Positions 1 through 9,550 of a stretch of DNA of 39,074 bases are shown here, one piece after another. Position numbers and translations under genes: made by a program. The stretch is from positions 1 through 39,074 of the forward strand of contig JAFXQR010000083.1 of the NCBI GenBank assembly GCA_017526985.1. The letters are read 5' to 3'. This DNA is from Lachnospiraceae bacterium. GTDB lineage: Bacteria > Bacillota > Clostridia > Lachnospirales > Lachnospiraceae. Each line of letters opens with the position of its first letter. The stretch's first letter is position 1. The notes beneath the pieces were generated by a model, which worked only from the letters and a program-made list of their open reading frames with translations, was not told where the DNA came from and ran no database searches.

Positions 1-1186
1 TCTTGATGTTCTCAACTTCCAGCTTGTACTGCTCTGCCATCTCGGTCAGTTCTTTCTCGTAGTCTTCATCACTTGCTACGATACCCTCTGCCTTTGCAAC
101 TGCTTCCAGTACGCAGCGAGACTTGATGCGCTTCTCAACACCCGGACGGGAGTTCTCTGCCATCTTCTCGCGATCCAGGCCGGTGAACATAAAGTACTGC
201 TCCAGGGAAAGTCCCTGACGACGCAGCTGCTGTGCATACTCATCGATGGACTGCTCTACCTGGGAAGTGATCATTGCTTCCGGAATATCCATCTCAGCTG
301 CTTCGATCAGCTTCTCCAGTACAGCATTTTCCTTCTTGTTCTTTGCTTCGTCTGCTTTTCTCTTGGTCAGCTTCTCGCGTACATCTGCCTTGTACTCATC
401 TACAGTATCAAAGCCCTTATCACCTGCAAAATCATCATCCAGTTCCGGAGTCTGTTTCTCTTTTACTTCATGTACTTTGCACTTAAATACAGCAGCCTTG
501 CCCTTCAGGTTCTCTGCATGATAATCCTCCGGGAAGGTCACATTTACATCGAACTCTTCCTCAGCCTTCTTACCTACTACCTGATCTTCAAAGCCCGGAA
601 TGAAGGAGTTGGAGCCCAGTGTCAGCGGATGGTTCTCACCCTTGCCGCCTTCAAATGCTTCGCCATCCACAAAGCCTTCGTAATCCAGGATCACCTGATC
701 GCCATTCTGCGCCGCACGATCTACTACGGTCATACGAGCATCTTCATCACGCTCTTTGTTGATGAATTCTTCTACATCAGCGTCGGTCACTTCGCTGTCC
801 ACTTTTTCGATCTCTACACCCTTGTATTCGCCAAGCTTTGCTTCCGGATTCAGAGCCACCTCAGCAGTGAATACGAACGGCTTGCCGACTTCCAGAGTAA
901 CGATATCGATGGTCGGACGGGATACGATCTCTTCCTCACACTCGTCATAAGCCTTCTCATAAGCATCTGCGATCGCGTCGTTCACTGCATCACCATAGAA
1001 GAAATCCTTACCATACATCTTCTCGATGATCTGACGGGATACCTTGCCCTTACGGAAGCCCGGGATATTGATCTTGTTCTTGTTCTTCTTGTATGCTTTC
1101 TCTACGAATTTATCAAACTCGTCCTGTGCCATCTCAATGGTCAACTTCGCCATATTGTGCTCTAACTTTTCCAACTGTACGCTCAT
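1..1186 (-). CDS. tig: Trigger factor (ribosome-associated chaperone), 3' part outside window
   Basis: Ribosome-bound peptidyl-prolyl isomerase and chaperone that meets nascent chains at the exit tunnel. The reading frame is open to the left edge, giving about 395 of the usual 430 or so residues. Seen: the N-terminal ribosome-binding domain with the signature region around INIPGFRKGKVSRQ (residues 40-53), then an FKBP-like domain beginning near VVDRAAQNGDQVILDYEGF, then the start of the helical C-terminal domain. The start at 1186 follows a strong AGGAGGAG ribosome site. A TTTACG/TATAAT promoter lies about 85 bases upstream, so the gene has its own transcription unit. In Firmicutes tig is often followed by clpP/clpX, which would lie left of this window (known pattern, not visible here). 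The identity is very secure. Confidence 0.97.
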   Translation of the reverse strand, partial: MSVQLEKLEHNMAKLTIEMAQDEFDKFVEKAYKKNKNKINIPGFRKGKVSRQIIEKMYGKDFFYGDAVNDAIADAYEKAYDECEEEIVSRPTIDIVTLEVGKPFVFTAEVALNPEAKLGEYKGVEIEKVDSEVTDADVEEFINKERDEDARMTVVDRAAQNGDQVILDYEGFVDGEAFEGGKGENHPLTLGSNSFIPGFEDQVVGKKAEEEFDVNVTFPEDYHAENLKGKAAVFKCKVHEVKEKQTPELDDDFAGDKGFDTVDEYKADVREKLTKRKADEAKNKKENAVLEKLIEAAEMDIPEAMITSQVEQSIDEYAQQLRRQGLSLEQYFMFTGLDREKMAENSRPGVEKRIKSRCVLEAVAKAEGIVASDEDYEKELTEMAEQYKLEVENIK

Positions 1187-1267
1187 TTCAAAATTCTCCT
1201 CCTAAAACTCCTAAGATATAAGTAGATATCGGTGTCAGGGTACACTTTCCCCAAGCACACTGTGGGT

Positions 1268-1296
1268 ATTATAGCATAGGATTTTGTGTTCGTAAA
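1268..1296 (-). promoter_or_regulatory. Sigma-A-type promoter of tig
   Basis: On the minus strand a -35 TTTACG (1291-1296) and a perfect -10 TATAAT (1268-1273) are separated by exactly 17 bases. It lies 3' of the preceding gene's terminator and about 82 bases upstream of the trigger factor start. No operator is evident. Confidence 0.8.
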
Positions 1297-1336
1297 GAAA
1301 AAAAATTAAACCCCGCCGAATCTCTTCAGCGGGGTT
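1296..1336 (-). terminator. Rho-independent terminator after the first DUF5722 gene
   Basis: On the minus strand AACCCCGC (1329-1336) pairs perfectly with GCGGGGTT (1309-1316) over a 12-base loop, followed by AATTTTTTTT. It separates the 536-residue DUF5722 gene from tig. Confidence 0.9.
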
Positions 1337-1362
1337 CTTGGCTTTCAAAAAGGTGTTACTGC

Positions 1363-2973
1363 TTACTTCAGGATCTTGCCCCAATCGGAAATACCGATCA
1401 CGGATCTAGCCCATGCATCATAAGCTGCGCCGTTTGCGCCATCCATATTGTCGAACACTTCACGTGCCTTCGGAGTGAAGATACTGTTGATGTTCGGCTG
1501 CGGATCCTGATTGATCACGATGGTCTCTACCACCGGGTTACGCTGTACAGCCATATATGCTGCATAGATTGCTGCTGCCTGTACATCTGCACCCTGCAGT
1601 GCGGAATAACCCACCTCAGTAGCGATCACGCCACGAGACTGTCCCTTGGTATTCAGGAACGCCGGCTGTGCCAGGTAATTGGTCACGGTAGACAGGTTCT
1701 GGATGGTCACCATCTTGTTGCTGCTTACCAGAGAGCTGTAGTTTGCGCTGTTTGCCCAGAACTTTGCATAGGTCAAAGGTACCGGATGCGGATGGAATGC
1801 CATGCACCAGTCAATGTTACCTTCTGCCTTGATCTGTGTGTTGAAGCTGTTCAGGAAATCCTTCACATCGATCACGCAGTAATGCTCCCAATAATTTGCC
1901 GGGTGATTACGATCCCAGTTCTGGTCCATGCAGATGAATACACGTGCATTCGCATCTGCGCTCTTGATGGCATTGTAAGCTACACGGAATGCCTGCATAT
2001 ACTCACGGATGTACTGCTCGTCGCCCACATAAGCAATATAGCTCCACTTACGAACATTTACTTCGTTACCAATGATGTAATCCTGGCCCGGGCCGGTCAT
2101 TGCCACCTGATGCATAATGTTTGCCATGGTGGTGATACCGTTCATATCAGATGCATTGAGCATATACTGGAACGGCTTCTTATCCACATCATGGGACCAC
2201 GGTGCGTGAGAATCTGCTGCATTTGCCAGCGGATGCTTCAACGCCGGATTAGTACCATAGTTGTTGAACTGCACGATCTTTGCAGTGCCATGTGCATAGG
2301 AATCACTGTACTGCAGAGTATCGATATTGTAGTTTGCAAAAATGCCTTCCGGAGCCTTTGCCGGATAAGCCACGCGAGCCTTAGTGTTAGTTGCCAGGAT
2401 CTCCGGATTTACGATGTACTGCGCGCTGCCTGCCATCACTTTCTTTCCGCCCTGAGTCACGCCGAAAGCATACTTCAGATACAGACCGGATGCCGGAAGA
2501 GCAAACTTTGCAGTCGGATTTGCAGAGATCGCTACCTGCGCGATCGGTGCACGATCTGCCGGAATCGCATACTCAAACGGGCACAGTGCATAAACCGAGA
2601 TAACACCATCATCGCTGGTCGGTGCCTTTGCCAGATTCAGACTCAGCTGCACATTGTTCTTGTCGATCAGGTATGCGCCGATGCCGGTAGTTGCAACCGC
2701 AGGCGTTGTCGGTGTCACCGCACCTCCGTTTGCACCTGCATAAGGAAGTCTCCCCTCTGCCTTACCTGCCAGCAGATAATGCTGATACAGCAAGGTTGCA
2801 TCTGTACCGAATACCGCTGCCACATCCGGATACGTTGTTGCGTAAAACTCCGCATCGAAAGTACCGCCGTCCGGCATGGTTTCCGGTGCTGCAAAAGCAG
2901 GCATCGCATTTCCGGCCAGAACAGTCAGTGCCGTCGCGAAGACCGCAATCAGTTTCTGAATTCTTCTCTTCAT
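1363..2973 (-). CDS. Secreted DUF5722 protein, glycosidase-like TIM barrel, with N-terminal YPDV repeat
   Basis: 536-residue secreted protein. Residues 1-29 are a signal peptide (MKRRIQKLIA then a hydrophobic core, ending AFAA). Residues 38-78 form a module of the pattern FDAEFYATTYPDV...HYLLAGKAEGRLPY, a repeat common on clostridial surface proteins. Residues 97-200 look like a beta-rich domain, and 205-536 match DUF5722 (NYNIDTLQYSDS start). The DUF5722 part carries IIGNEVN (Glu304), AFHPHP (392-397) and ATEVGYS (Glu453). That spacing resembles clan-A glycoside hydrolases, where an NE glutamate is the acid/base and a later glutamate the nucleophile. Catalysis and substrate are inference. 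The 485-residue neighbour is a paralogue. It has its own promoter and terminator, so it is probably monocistronic. Confidence 0.85.
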   Translation of the reverse strand: MKRRIQKLIAVFATALTVLAGNAMPAFAAPETMPDGGTFDAEFYATTYPDVAAVFGTDATLLYQHYLLAGKAEGRLPYAGANGGAVTPTTPAVATTGIGAYLIDKNNVQLSLNLAKAPTSDDGVISVYALCPFEYAIPADRAPIAQVAISANPTAKFALPASGLYLKYAFGVTQGGKKVMAGSAQYIVNPEILATNTKARVAYPAKAPEGIFANYNIDTLQYSDSYAHGTAKIVQFNNYGTNPALKHPLANAADSHAPWSHDVDKKPFQYMLNASDMNGITTMANIMHQVAMTGPGQDYIIGNEVNVRKWSYIAYVGDEQYIREYMQAFRVAYNAIKSADANARVFICMDQNWDRNHPANYWEHYCVIDVKDFLNSFNTQIKAEGNIDWCMAFHPHPVPLTYAKFWANSANYSSLVSSNKMVTIQNLSTVTNYLAQPAFLNTKGQSRGVIATEVGYSALQGADVQAAAIYAAYMAVQRNPVVETIVINQDPQPNINSIFTPKAREVFDNMDGANGAAYDAWARSVIGISDWGKILK

Positions 2974-3028
2974 ACTACCTCTCCTTTCGTTTTCTAGTTA
3001 GAGTTTTTATAAAAAAAACTATAGTATG

Positions 3029-3057
3029 ATTTTACCAAAAAATGTCATCAAATACAA
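3029..3057 (-). promoter_or_regulatory. Promoter of the first DUF5722 gene
   Basis: Minus strand -35 TTGTAT (3052-3057), 17-base spacer, -10 TAAAAT (3029-3034). It lies between the terminator of the second DUF5722 gene and the start at 2973, in an AT-rich gap. The ribosome site AAAGGAGAGG sits just before the start codon. Confidence 0.7.
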
Positions 3058-3087
3058 GCCATTTTCGTTCATGCTCCTACTTATATA

Positions 3088-3122
3088 TTATAAAAAACTC
3101 CGCCGGCTATTGTCGACGGAGT
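3088..3122 (-). terminator. Rho-independent terminator after the second DUF5722 gene
   Basis: Minus strand ACTCCGTCG (3114-3122) pairs with CGGCGGAGT (3097-3105) with one G-U pair over an 8-base loop, followed by TTTTTTAT. Confidence 0.85.
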
Positions 3123-3146
3123 CTTTCATAAAACTATACGTATTGC

Positions 3147-4604
3147 TTATCTCAGGATCTGTCCCCAATCCGAAATACCGATCACGGATTTCGCCCACGC
3201 ATCGTATATCCCCGCATTCGGACCATCCATATTTTCATACACTTCCGCGGCTTTTTCGGTAAATATGCCGTTGATATCCTCCTGCGGATCCTGATTGATC
3301 ACGATGGTCTCTATATAGGGATTGCGCAGTACTGACATATATGCCGCAAAAACCGCCGCCGCCTGCGCATCCGCCCCCTGATTTGCAGAGTAGGTCACCT
3401 CGGTCGCCATCACATCCCGAACCTGGCCTCTTGTATTCAGAAACTCTTCCTGTTTTATATGATCCGTCATCACCCCCAGATTCTCGATGGTCACCATCCG
3501 GTCATTAGCCACCAGGGAGCGATACGGTTCACTGTTGTCCCAAAACTTCGCATTTGTCAGCGGCGCCAGGTGGGGATGAAATGCCAGGCACCAGTCAATA
3601 TTCCCTTCTTCCTTTATCATCTCATTAAACTTCGTAAGGAAATCCTTGGAATCGATCATACAATAATGTTCCCAATAATCCTCGGGATGATCCCTATCCC
3701 AGTCATGGTCCAGACAGATGAACACTCTCGCATTGGCATCAGCACTCTTGATCGCATTGTACGCCACCCGGAAAACCTGCATATACTCCCGGATGAACTG
3801 TTCCTCGTCCACATAGGAAATATAGCACCATTTACGGATATTCACTTCATTTCCGATGATATAATCCTGTCCCGGTCCGTTTGACGCCACCTCATGCATC
3901 AGTTTTGCCATCAGAGCCACCCCGTCCGCATCCGCTGCATTCAGCATATACTGAAACGGTTGTTTATCCACATCATAGTCCCAGGGTGCATGCTCATCCG
4001 GCAGGGAAGCCAGGGGATGTTTCAGCACCGGATTGGTTCCGTAATTGTTAAACTGCACGATCTTTGCGGTACCGAATACATAGGAATCACTGTACTGCCG
4101 CATATCGATATTATAGTTTGCAAATACGCCCTCCGGCAGTTTCGCCGGATATTCCACCCGTTCTTTGGTATGCGTCGCCAGAAGTTCCGGATTGCAGATG
4201 TATTTGACACGCAGGTTGATACCGTCCTTTCCGCCTGCCGCATACTTCTTATAGAGCCCATCCTCCGGCAGCCGAAATGTCACACGCTTGCTGATCACGT
4301 CGGAAGATTGCGACCAATCCGACGCATAAAGCACCACCTTTGCCACAGGTACGCGATCCCGGGGCACTTCATCCTCAAAGGGTGCCAGCGCATAGATCCC
4401 CACAGTCCCGTCCCTTCCCAGTGCCTTGCTCCATTCGCTCTTTGTCGCGGTGATCAGCATGGTCACGGTATCCGCATCCACCAGATACGCGCCATCCGAT
4501 GCCACGGCATTCCCGAATCCCGCTGAAACCGGCAGATCATTTCCACCCAAAACAAAAACGACCATCGCAAATGTAATTATACATGTTACGATATGTCTTA
4601 ACAT
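3147..4604 (-). CDS. Secreted DUF5722 protein, paralogue without the YPDV module
   Basis: 485-residue paralogue of the 536-residue protein to its left. Residues 1-28 form a signal peptide or N-terminal anchor. The beta-rich region (about 35-150) is followed by DUF5722 (about 158-485). The putative catalytic pair is kept: IIGNEVN (Glu253) and ATEVTYS (Glu402), with AFHPH between. The C-terminal VIGISDWGQILR is nearly identical to the neighbour. The YPDV/HYxxxGxxEGR module of the neighbour is absent, so that copy gained it or this one lost it. The start follows an AAGGA site at modest distance. The glyA terminator ends only about 39 bases upstream, leaving no room for an obvious separate promoter, so expression may depend on read-through from glyA (inference). 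Function as a glycosidase is likely but unproven. Confidence 0.83.
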   Translation of the reverse strand: MLRHIVTCIITFAMVVFVLGGNDLPVSAGFGNAVASDGAYLVDADTVTMLITATKSEWSKALGRDGTVGIYALAPFEDEVPRDRVPVAKVVLYASDWSQSSDVISKRVTFRLPEDGLYKKYAAGGKDGINLRVKYICNPELLATHTKERVEYPAKLPEGVFANYNIDMRQYSDSYVFGTAKIVQFNNYGTNPVLKHPLASLPDEHAPWDYDVDKQPFQYMLNAADADGVALMAKLMHEVASNGPGQDYIIGNEVNIRKWCYISYVDEEQFIREYMQVFRVAYNAIKSADANARVFICLDHDWDRDHPEDYWEHYCMIDSKDFLTKFNEMIKEEGNIDWCLAFHPHLAPLTNAKFWDNSEPYRSLVANDRMVTIENLGVMTDHIKQEEFLNTRGQVRDVMATEVTYSANQGADAQAAAVFAAYMSVLRNPYIETIVINQDPQEDINGIFTEKAAEVYENMDGPNAGIYDAWAKSVIGISDWGQILR

Positions 4605-4642
4605 ACTGCTGCCATTCCTTACATACTCCTTACAATTCCCTA

Positions 4643-4677
4643 CAAAAATCCCTCCGGCGGTTTCGCACCGGAGGGAT
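4643..4677 (-). terminator. Rho-independent terminator after glyA
   Basis: Minus strand ATCCCTCCGG (4668-4677) pairs perfectly with CCGGAGGGAT (4648-4657), followed by TTTTTGT. It lies between glyA and the second DUF5722 gene. Confidence 0.9.
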
Positions 4678-4704
4678 CCCTAAATACGAATTACTTCCTT
4701 CAGA

Positions 4705-5943
4705 TTATACCAACGGATACTTTGCTGTCAGCTCATCTACGATTGCACGAGCCTTCGGTACTGCTGCCTCACCCTCTTTTACGATCAGGGCGATAGCTTC
4801 TGCGATACGATCCATATCCTCGGTGTTCATACCACGGCTGGTCACGGACGGTGTACCCAGACGGATACCGCTGGTTACATTCGGTTTCTGCGGATCGTTC
4901 GGGATCGTGTTCTTGTTTGCAGTCAGATGCGCCGCATCCATCCAAGCCTCAACCTCTTTACCGGTCAGGTTGTTTGCGGTCAGATCCAGCAGCATCAGGT
5001 GATTATCGGTACCACCGGATACGATCTTTAAACCTCTGCTCATCAGGCCCTTTGCCAGCGCCTGTGCATTGTCTACGATACCCTGGCAGTAGGTCTTGAA
5101 ATCGTCAGACAGAGCTTCCTGGAAGCAAACTGCCTTTGCTGCGATCACGTGCATCAGAGGACCACCCTGGATGCCCGGGAATACTGCCTTGTTGAATTTA
5201 TACTTCTTTGCATTCTCTTCGGAAGAAAGGATCAGACCACCACGAGGTCCGCGCAGTGTCTTGTGAGTTGTTGTTGTTACCACATCTGCATACGGAATCG
5301 GTGACGGATGCAGTCCGGTTGCTACCAGGCCTGCAATGTGCGCCATATCCACCATCAATACAGCGCCAACTTCATCTGCTACTTCACGGAATTTCTTGAA
5401 GTCGATGGTACGAGCATAAGCACTGGCACCGGCGATGATCATCTTCGGCTTGCACTCCAGAGCCTTTGCACGCAGCTCATCATAATCAATGAAACCGTCA
5501 GCATTTACGCCGTAAGGTACGATATTGAAATAGGTACCGGAAATATTCACCGGGCTTCCGTGTGTCAGATGCCCGCCGTGATCCAGGTTCATACCCATGA
5601 TGGTATCACCCGGCTGGCAGATGGCAAACTGTACTGCCAGGTTTGCCTGTGCACCGGAATGCGGCTGAACATTTGCATAGGTGCAGCCGAACAGCTTCTT
5701 TGCACGCTCGATCGCAAGAGTCTCTACCACGTCTACGCAATCGCAGCCACCGTAGTAACGCTTGCCCGGATAACCTTCTGCATACTTGTTGGTCAGCACG
5801 CTGCCCATAGCTGCCATAACTGCATGGCTTACCCAGTTTTCGGATGCGATCAGCTCGATATGGCTGTTCTGACGTGCCTGCTCATCAACGATGGCCTGCG
5901 CGATCTCCGGATCCACTGCTTTCAGTTCTTCCAATGAATACAT
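4705..5943 (-). CDS. glyA: Serine hydroxymethyltransferase
   Basis: PLP enzyme converting serine and tetrahydrofolate to glycine and 5,10-methylene-THF, the main source of cytosolic one-carbon units. At 412 residues it is the usual length. Seen: the N-terminal LIASENWVS motif (31-39), [14 protein letters not shown] (53-66), and the cofactor lysine motif [16 protein letters not shown] with Lys228. The start follows an AGGAGG site about 8 bases away. A possible promoter (-10 TATACT at 5987-5992) lies in the 80-base gap to the lipid kinase gene, but its -35 is poor. Its product 5,10-methylene-THF is the substrate of MetF, encoded near 26 kb, and MetH uses MetF's product, so glyA belongs to the same pathway. 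Identification is secure. Confidence 0.98.
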   Translation of the reverse strand: MYSLEELKAVDPEIAQAIVDEQARQNSHIELIASENWVSHAVMAAMGSVLTNKYAEGYPGKRYYGGCDCVDVVETLAIERAKKLFGCTYANVQPHSGAQANLAVQFAICQPGDTIMGMNLDHGGHLTHGSPVNISGTYFNIVPYGVNADGFIDYDELRAKALECKPKMIIAGASAYARTIDFKKFREVADEVGAVLMVDMAHIAGLVATGLHPSPIPYADVVTTTTHKTLRGPRGGLILSSEENAKKYKFNKAVFPGIQGGPLMHVIAAKAVCFQEALSDDFKTYCQGIVDNAQALAKGLMSRGLKIVSGGTDNHLMLLDLTANNLTGKEVEAWMDAAHLTANKNTIPNDPQKPNVTSGIRLGTPSVTSRGMNTEDMDRIAEAIALIVKEGEAAVPKARAIVDELTAKYPLV

Positions 5944-6023
5944 ATGAAAATCCTCCTAATATGATTTCAAAAATACGCTATCCTAGAGTATATACTATCT
6001 GAAAATATTTTTCCACAAAAAAT

Positions 6024-6974
6024 TTATACCAGCAGCCGGAGTTTTTTCGGCAGACAGCGAACGGATATATCCGTAGCCTTTGTCTGCACCTCTCCATCGG
6101 TATGCACATACAACGGACTGTCACTGACGATACGGATCTTGCGCGCTTTATCCTGCCGGATCCCCGGGGTACCCACATGCGCACCGTTGTAGGCTTTCGG
6201 CAAAGTCATTAGCACTTTAAATCTGCTCATCCGGTCCGTAAAGCACAGATCCAGTTCTCCGTCATCATCCACCGCATCCGGCGCAAACATCACGCCGCCC
6301 CCCTGGTATTTATGATTCATGATCGCCACAAACAGACTGTCCTGCACAGCATGGATCCTTTTTCCGTCCAGTGTGATCTGAAACTCCGCCCCTTTGGAAA
6401 GCAGCAGCCGTTTCACGCACAGGAATCCGTAGGAAAGCGCCCCCAGGCCGATGCGGTTAAAGAACGCCTTGTCTTTGGTCTCCAGCGATTCCGCACAGAC
6501 AGCAGCGTCAAAGCCGATCCCGGCACTCACAACAAAATAACGCTGTCTGCCGTTCAGCTCCGGATCCTCCGCATCGCGGTAATACAGTCTTCCCAGGTCG
6601 ATCCGCCGCTCACCATCTCCATCAAGAATGCGTTCCAAAATCTCCACCGGATCCTGCGGCAGTTCCAAAGCCCGCGCCAGATCGTTAGACGAGCCCGCCG
6701 GAATATACCCCAGCCGGGTTCTCTCAAAAGCGCCGGCAGCCGCGATCCCCTGCAGCACTTCGTTCACCGTACCGTCACCGCCCAGTGCCACGATCGTCAC
6801 TTCCCCGGGCACCTTTTTCAACAGATGCTTTGCCAGAAACGATGCGTTCCGTTCTTTGGCAGTCAGATAAAAACGATACTCCGTGTCACGGTTCTTCAGT
6901 TCCGTGTGCACCTGTCTCCATACCTGCATTCCCCTGCCGGACTTTGCCGCCGGATTCACGATAAAATAGTACAT
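6024..6974 (-). CDS. Diacylglycerol kinase-family lipid kinase (YegS/BmrU/DgkB type)
   Basis: 316-residue soluble ATP-dependent lipid kinase of the DAGKc fold. Seen: N-terminal FIVNPAAKSGRG (4-14), the nucleotide-binding GGDGT at 65-69, and GSSNDLAR at 94-101, the family's GxxNDxAR motif. The C-terminal beta domain includes VMFAPDAVDDDGELDL, and the length is typical. The acceptor is not deducible: diacylglycerol kinase DgkB, BmrU and YegS share this architecture. The gene follows metH by 39 bases with an AAGGAG site and is probably the last gene of the metH transcript. No functional link to one-carbon metabolism is evident. The family call is certain, the substrate is not. Confidence 0.92.
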   Translation of the reverse strand: MYYFIVNPAAKSGRGMQVWRQVHTELKNRDTEYRFYLTAKERNASFLAKHLLKKVPGEVTIVALGGDGTVNEVLQGIAAAGAFERTRLGYIPAGSSNDLARALELPQDPVEILERILDGDGERRIDLGRLYYRDAEDPELNGRQRYFVVSAGIGFDAAVCAESLETKDKAFFNRIGLGALSYGFLCVKRLLLSKGAEFQITLDGKRIHAVQDSLFVAIMNHKYQGGGVMFAPDAVDDDGELDLCFTDRMSRFKVLMTLPKAYNGAHVGTPGIRQDKARKIRIVSDSPLYVHTDGEVQTKATDISVRCLPKKLRLLV

Positions 6975-7013
6975 AAACGCTCCTTACATCTGCTGTTAAC
7001 CCATCCCGCCGCT

Positions 7014-9518
7014 CTATTTTACAAAGATCTGCTCCGCGTATCTTACAGTTTCCATGGCGTCCTTCGCATATTTATCTGCACCGATCATCTCCGCATATTC
7101 CGGAGTCATCACGGCACCGCCTACCACCACCTTGCAGTCCGGCCATTCTTCCCGCAGCTGCTTGATGGTCTCTTCCATCGCCGGTACCGTAGTGGTCATC
7201 AGGGCACTCAGGCCCACCAGGTGAATGTCCTCTTTCTTTGCTGTCTCCACGATCAGCTCCGGCGGCACATCCCTGCCTAGATCCACTACATCATAACCGT
7301 AATTTTCCAGAAGGACCTTTACGATGTTCTTGCCGATATCGTGGATGTCACCTTTTACGGTCGCCAGGATCACGCGGCCTTTGATCTCTTCCTGCACACC
7401 GGCGCTCTGCAGCTTTGCCCGGATCACATCAAAGGCGATACTTGCCGTCTCCGCACTGATCAGCAGCTGCGGCAGAAAGACCGTCTTCTTCTCAAAACCC
7501 TTGCCAACGATGTCCAGTGCCGGTACCAGTGCCCCGTTGATCACTTCCAGCGAATCCATGCCACTGTCCAGCAGTTCCCCGCACAATACGCCGGCCCGTT
7601 CCTTCAAGCCCTTGACGATTGCCTCTACCAGAGGTCTTTTTGCCGGATCTTCGATCTCCGCATAGGCATCCTTGCCGGAAGATGCTGCCGGTGCCGCGCC
7701 ACCTGCCGCCGGTGTTGCTGCCGCCGGTGCGTAGTTGGCTGCAAAATCGATATAGGCACCGCAGTTATCGTCCAGCGCCTGCAGTGCGCAGAAGGTATAG
7801 TAAGACTTCATCATCTCCGTGGACGCCGGGTTCATAATGGCCGCAGACAATCCGTTCTGCATCGCCATGGTAAAGAATGCCGCATTCACCAGATCACGGT
7901 TGGGCAGGCCAAAGGAGATATTAGATACCCCCAGGCTGGTCAATCCTCCCAGCTTGTCGTGGATCAGCTTGAGTGCCTGCAGGGTCACTTTGGCCGAATC
8001 CGGTTCCGCGCTGATGGACATGGCCAGCGGATCGATGATGATATCTTTCTTCTTAATACCATATTCCGCTGCCACCTGATACATGTGCTCCGCAATGGCC
8101 AGTCGTCCTTCCGCGGTATTGGGGATACCCTCTTCATCGATGGTCAACGCCACCACCAGGCCGCCGTATTTCGCCGCCAGAGGAAAGACGGTCTTCATCA
8201 CTTCCTCTTTGCCGTTGACCGAGTTGATGAGCGGCTTGCCGTTATAGCGGCGCAACGCCTTTTCCATAGCGACGGGATCCGTGGTATCGATCTGCAGCGG
8301 CAGATCCGTGATGGCCTGCAGTTCCTGCACCACTTCTTCCATCATGGCCACTTCATCGATCTCCGGCAGGCCGACATTCACATCCAGTACATCCGCTTTC
8401 TGTTCCTGCTGTAAGATGCCCTGCTGCAGGATATAGTCCATATCGTGCGCACGCAGTGCCTCTTTAAACTTCTTCTTACCGGTCGGATTGATGCGCTCGC
8501 CGATCAGGATCGGCTTCTTGCCAAATTCTACCGCATGCGTATACGAAGTGATCAGCGTATATTCCTTTTCCGACAAGGGAACCGGCTGCATCTGCTTCAC
8601 GCCCTCGATCATCGCGCCGATATGCGCCGGCGTGGTCCCGCAGCAGCCGCCCAGCACTCTGGCTCCTTTTGCCGCGATCTTTTCCATGGATGCCCGGAAA
8701 CCTTGCGGCTTCACATCATAGATGGTCTTACCGTTTTCGGTTCTCGGGAGTCCCGCATTGGGATTTACAACCACCGGAACGCTGGCATATTTGACCAGTT
8801 CATCTACGATCTCCATCATCTCATCCGGGCCAAGGCTGCAGTTGACACCCACCGCATCCACCCGCAGACCTTCCGCTACGGCCACCACGGTTCTCGGATC
8901 TGCACCGGTCAGCAGCTTGTGTGACTCATCATACGCAGTCGTCAGCACCACCGGCAGCCCCGATTCCTTTGCTGCCAGCACCGCGGCCTTTGCCTCATAC
9001 AGATCGTTCATGGTCTCCACCAGCACCAGATCCACGCCGGCTGCCATACCCGCTTTTACGATCTGCAAAAAGATCTCGTAAGCATCCTCAAAATCCAGAT
9101 CCCCCAGCGGCTTTAACAGCTTGCCCAGCGATCCGATATCCAACGCTACATAATGCTCGTCTGCCACATTGGCAAAAAGCGCGGCATCCGCCGGTTTCCC
9201 GGAGATATCTGTTTTCTCTTCCGCCGCCCTGATCGCCGCCCGGGCATTCTCCACTGCTGCCGCCACCACTTCATTCAAGGAAAAACCATCTGTCGCGTCC
9301 AGTGCGTACTTTAAGCTGTTCGCGCCGAAGGTATTGGTCTTCAGGATATGCACACCCGCCAGCAGATAGTCATAATGCATCTGCCGGATCACATCCGCAT
9401 GTGTTTTATTCCATTTTTCCGGCAGCTCTCCCGGCTGTAAGCCCGCTGCCTGCAAGATCGTTCCGCAGCCTCCGTCAAAAAAGGTAAAGCCGCTTTGCAT
9501 CCGTTCGATCAGATTCAT
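7014..9518 (-). CDS. metH: Cobalamin-dependent methionine synthase, three-domain form without activation domain
   Basis: Transfers the methyl group of 5-methyl-THF via cobalamin to homocysteine, giving methionine. Domains in order: homocysteine-binding barrel (1-305) with zinc cysteines Cys227 (GVNCSLGP) and Cys292/Cys293 (GGCCGT); pterin-binding barrel (about 325-590, starting ILIGERINPTGKKK); an Ala/Pro-rich linker (596-616); B12 cap and Rossmann domains (about 617-834) with DIHDIG at 724-729, His726 being the expected cobalt ligand. The protein stops after the B12 domain at 834 residues, whereas E. coli MetH has about 1227 including the SAM-dependent reactivation domain. That domain is encoded separately at 24871-25521. 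There is a 32-base gap after the NUDIX gene and an AGAGGAG site. No SAM or B12 riboswitch fits in the short upstream gap. Confidence 0.95.
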   Translation of the reverse strand: MNLIERMQSGFTFFDGGCGTILQAAGLQPGELPEKWNKTHADVIRQMHYDYLLAGVHILKTNTFGANSLKYALDATDGFSLNEVVAAAVENARAAIRAAEEKTDISGKPADAALFANVADEHYVALDIGSLGKLLKPLGDLDFEDAYEIFLQIVKAGMAAGVDLVLVETMNDLYEAKAAVLAAKESGLPVVLTTAYDESHKLLTGADPRTVVAVAEGLRVDAVGVNCSLGPDEMMEIVDELVKYASVPVVVNPNAGLPRTENGKTIYDVKPQGFRASMEKIAAKGARVLGGCCGTTPAHIGAMIEGVKQMQPVPLSEKEYTLITSYTHAVEFGKKPILIGERINPTGKKKFKEALRAHDMDYILQQGILQQEQKADVLDVNVGLPEIDEVAMMEEVVQELQAITDLPLQIDTTDPVAMEKALRRYNGKPLINSVNGKEEVMKTVFPLAAKYGGLVVALTIDEEGIPNTAEGRLAIAEHMYQVAAEYGIKKKDIIIDPLAMSISAEPDSAKVTLQALKLIHDKLGGLTSLGVSNISFGLPNRDLVNAAFFTMAMQNGLSAAIMNPASTEMMKSYYTFCALQALDDNCGAYIDFAANYAPAAATPAAGGAAPAASSGKDAYAEIEDPAKRPLVEAIVKGLKERAGVLCGELLDSGMDSLEVINGALVPALDIVGKGFEKKTVFLPQLLISAETASIAFDVIRAKLQSAGVQEEIKGRVILATVKGDIHDIGKNIVKVLLENYGYDVVDLGRDVPPELIVETAKKEDIHLVGLSALMTTTVPAMEETIKQLREEWPDCKVVVGGAVMTPEYAEMIGADKYAKDAMETVRYAEQIFVK

Positions 9519-9550
9519 CTGTTTCTCCTCTGTATCTTAATTTATTCTGA

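Noticed and set aside
1786-2997. 403-codon plus-strand frame opposite the first DUF5722 gene.
   Set aside because: Its composition is unnatural (very Cys/His/Arg/Ile rich), there is no ribosome site, and the opposite strand has a signal peptide, domain matches, promoter and terminator.
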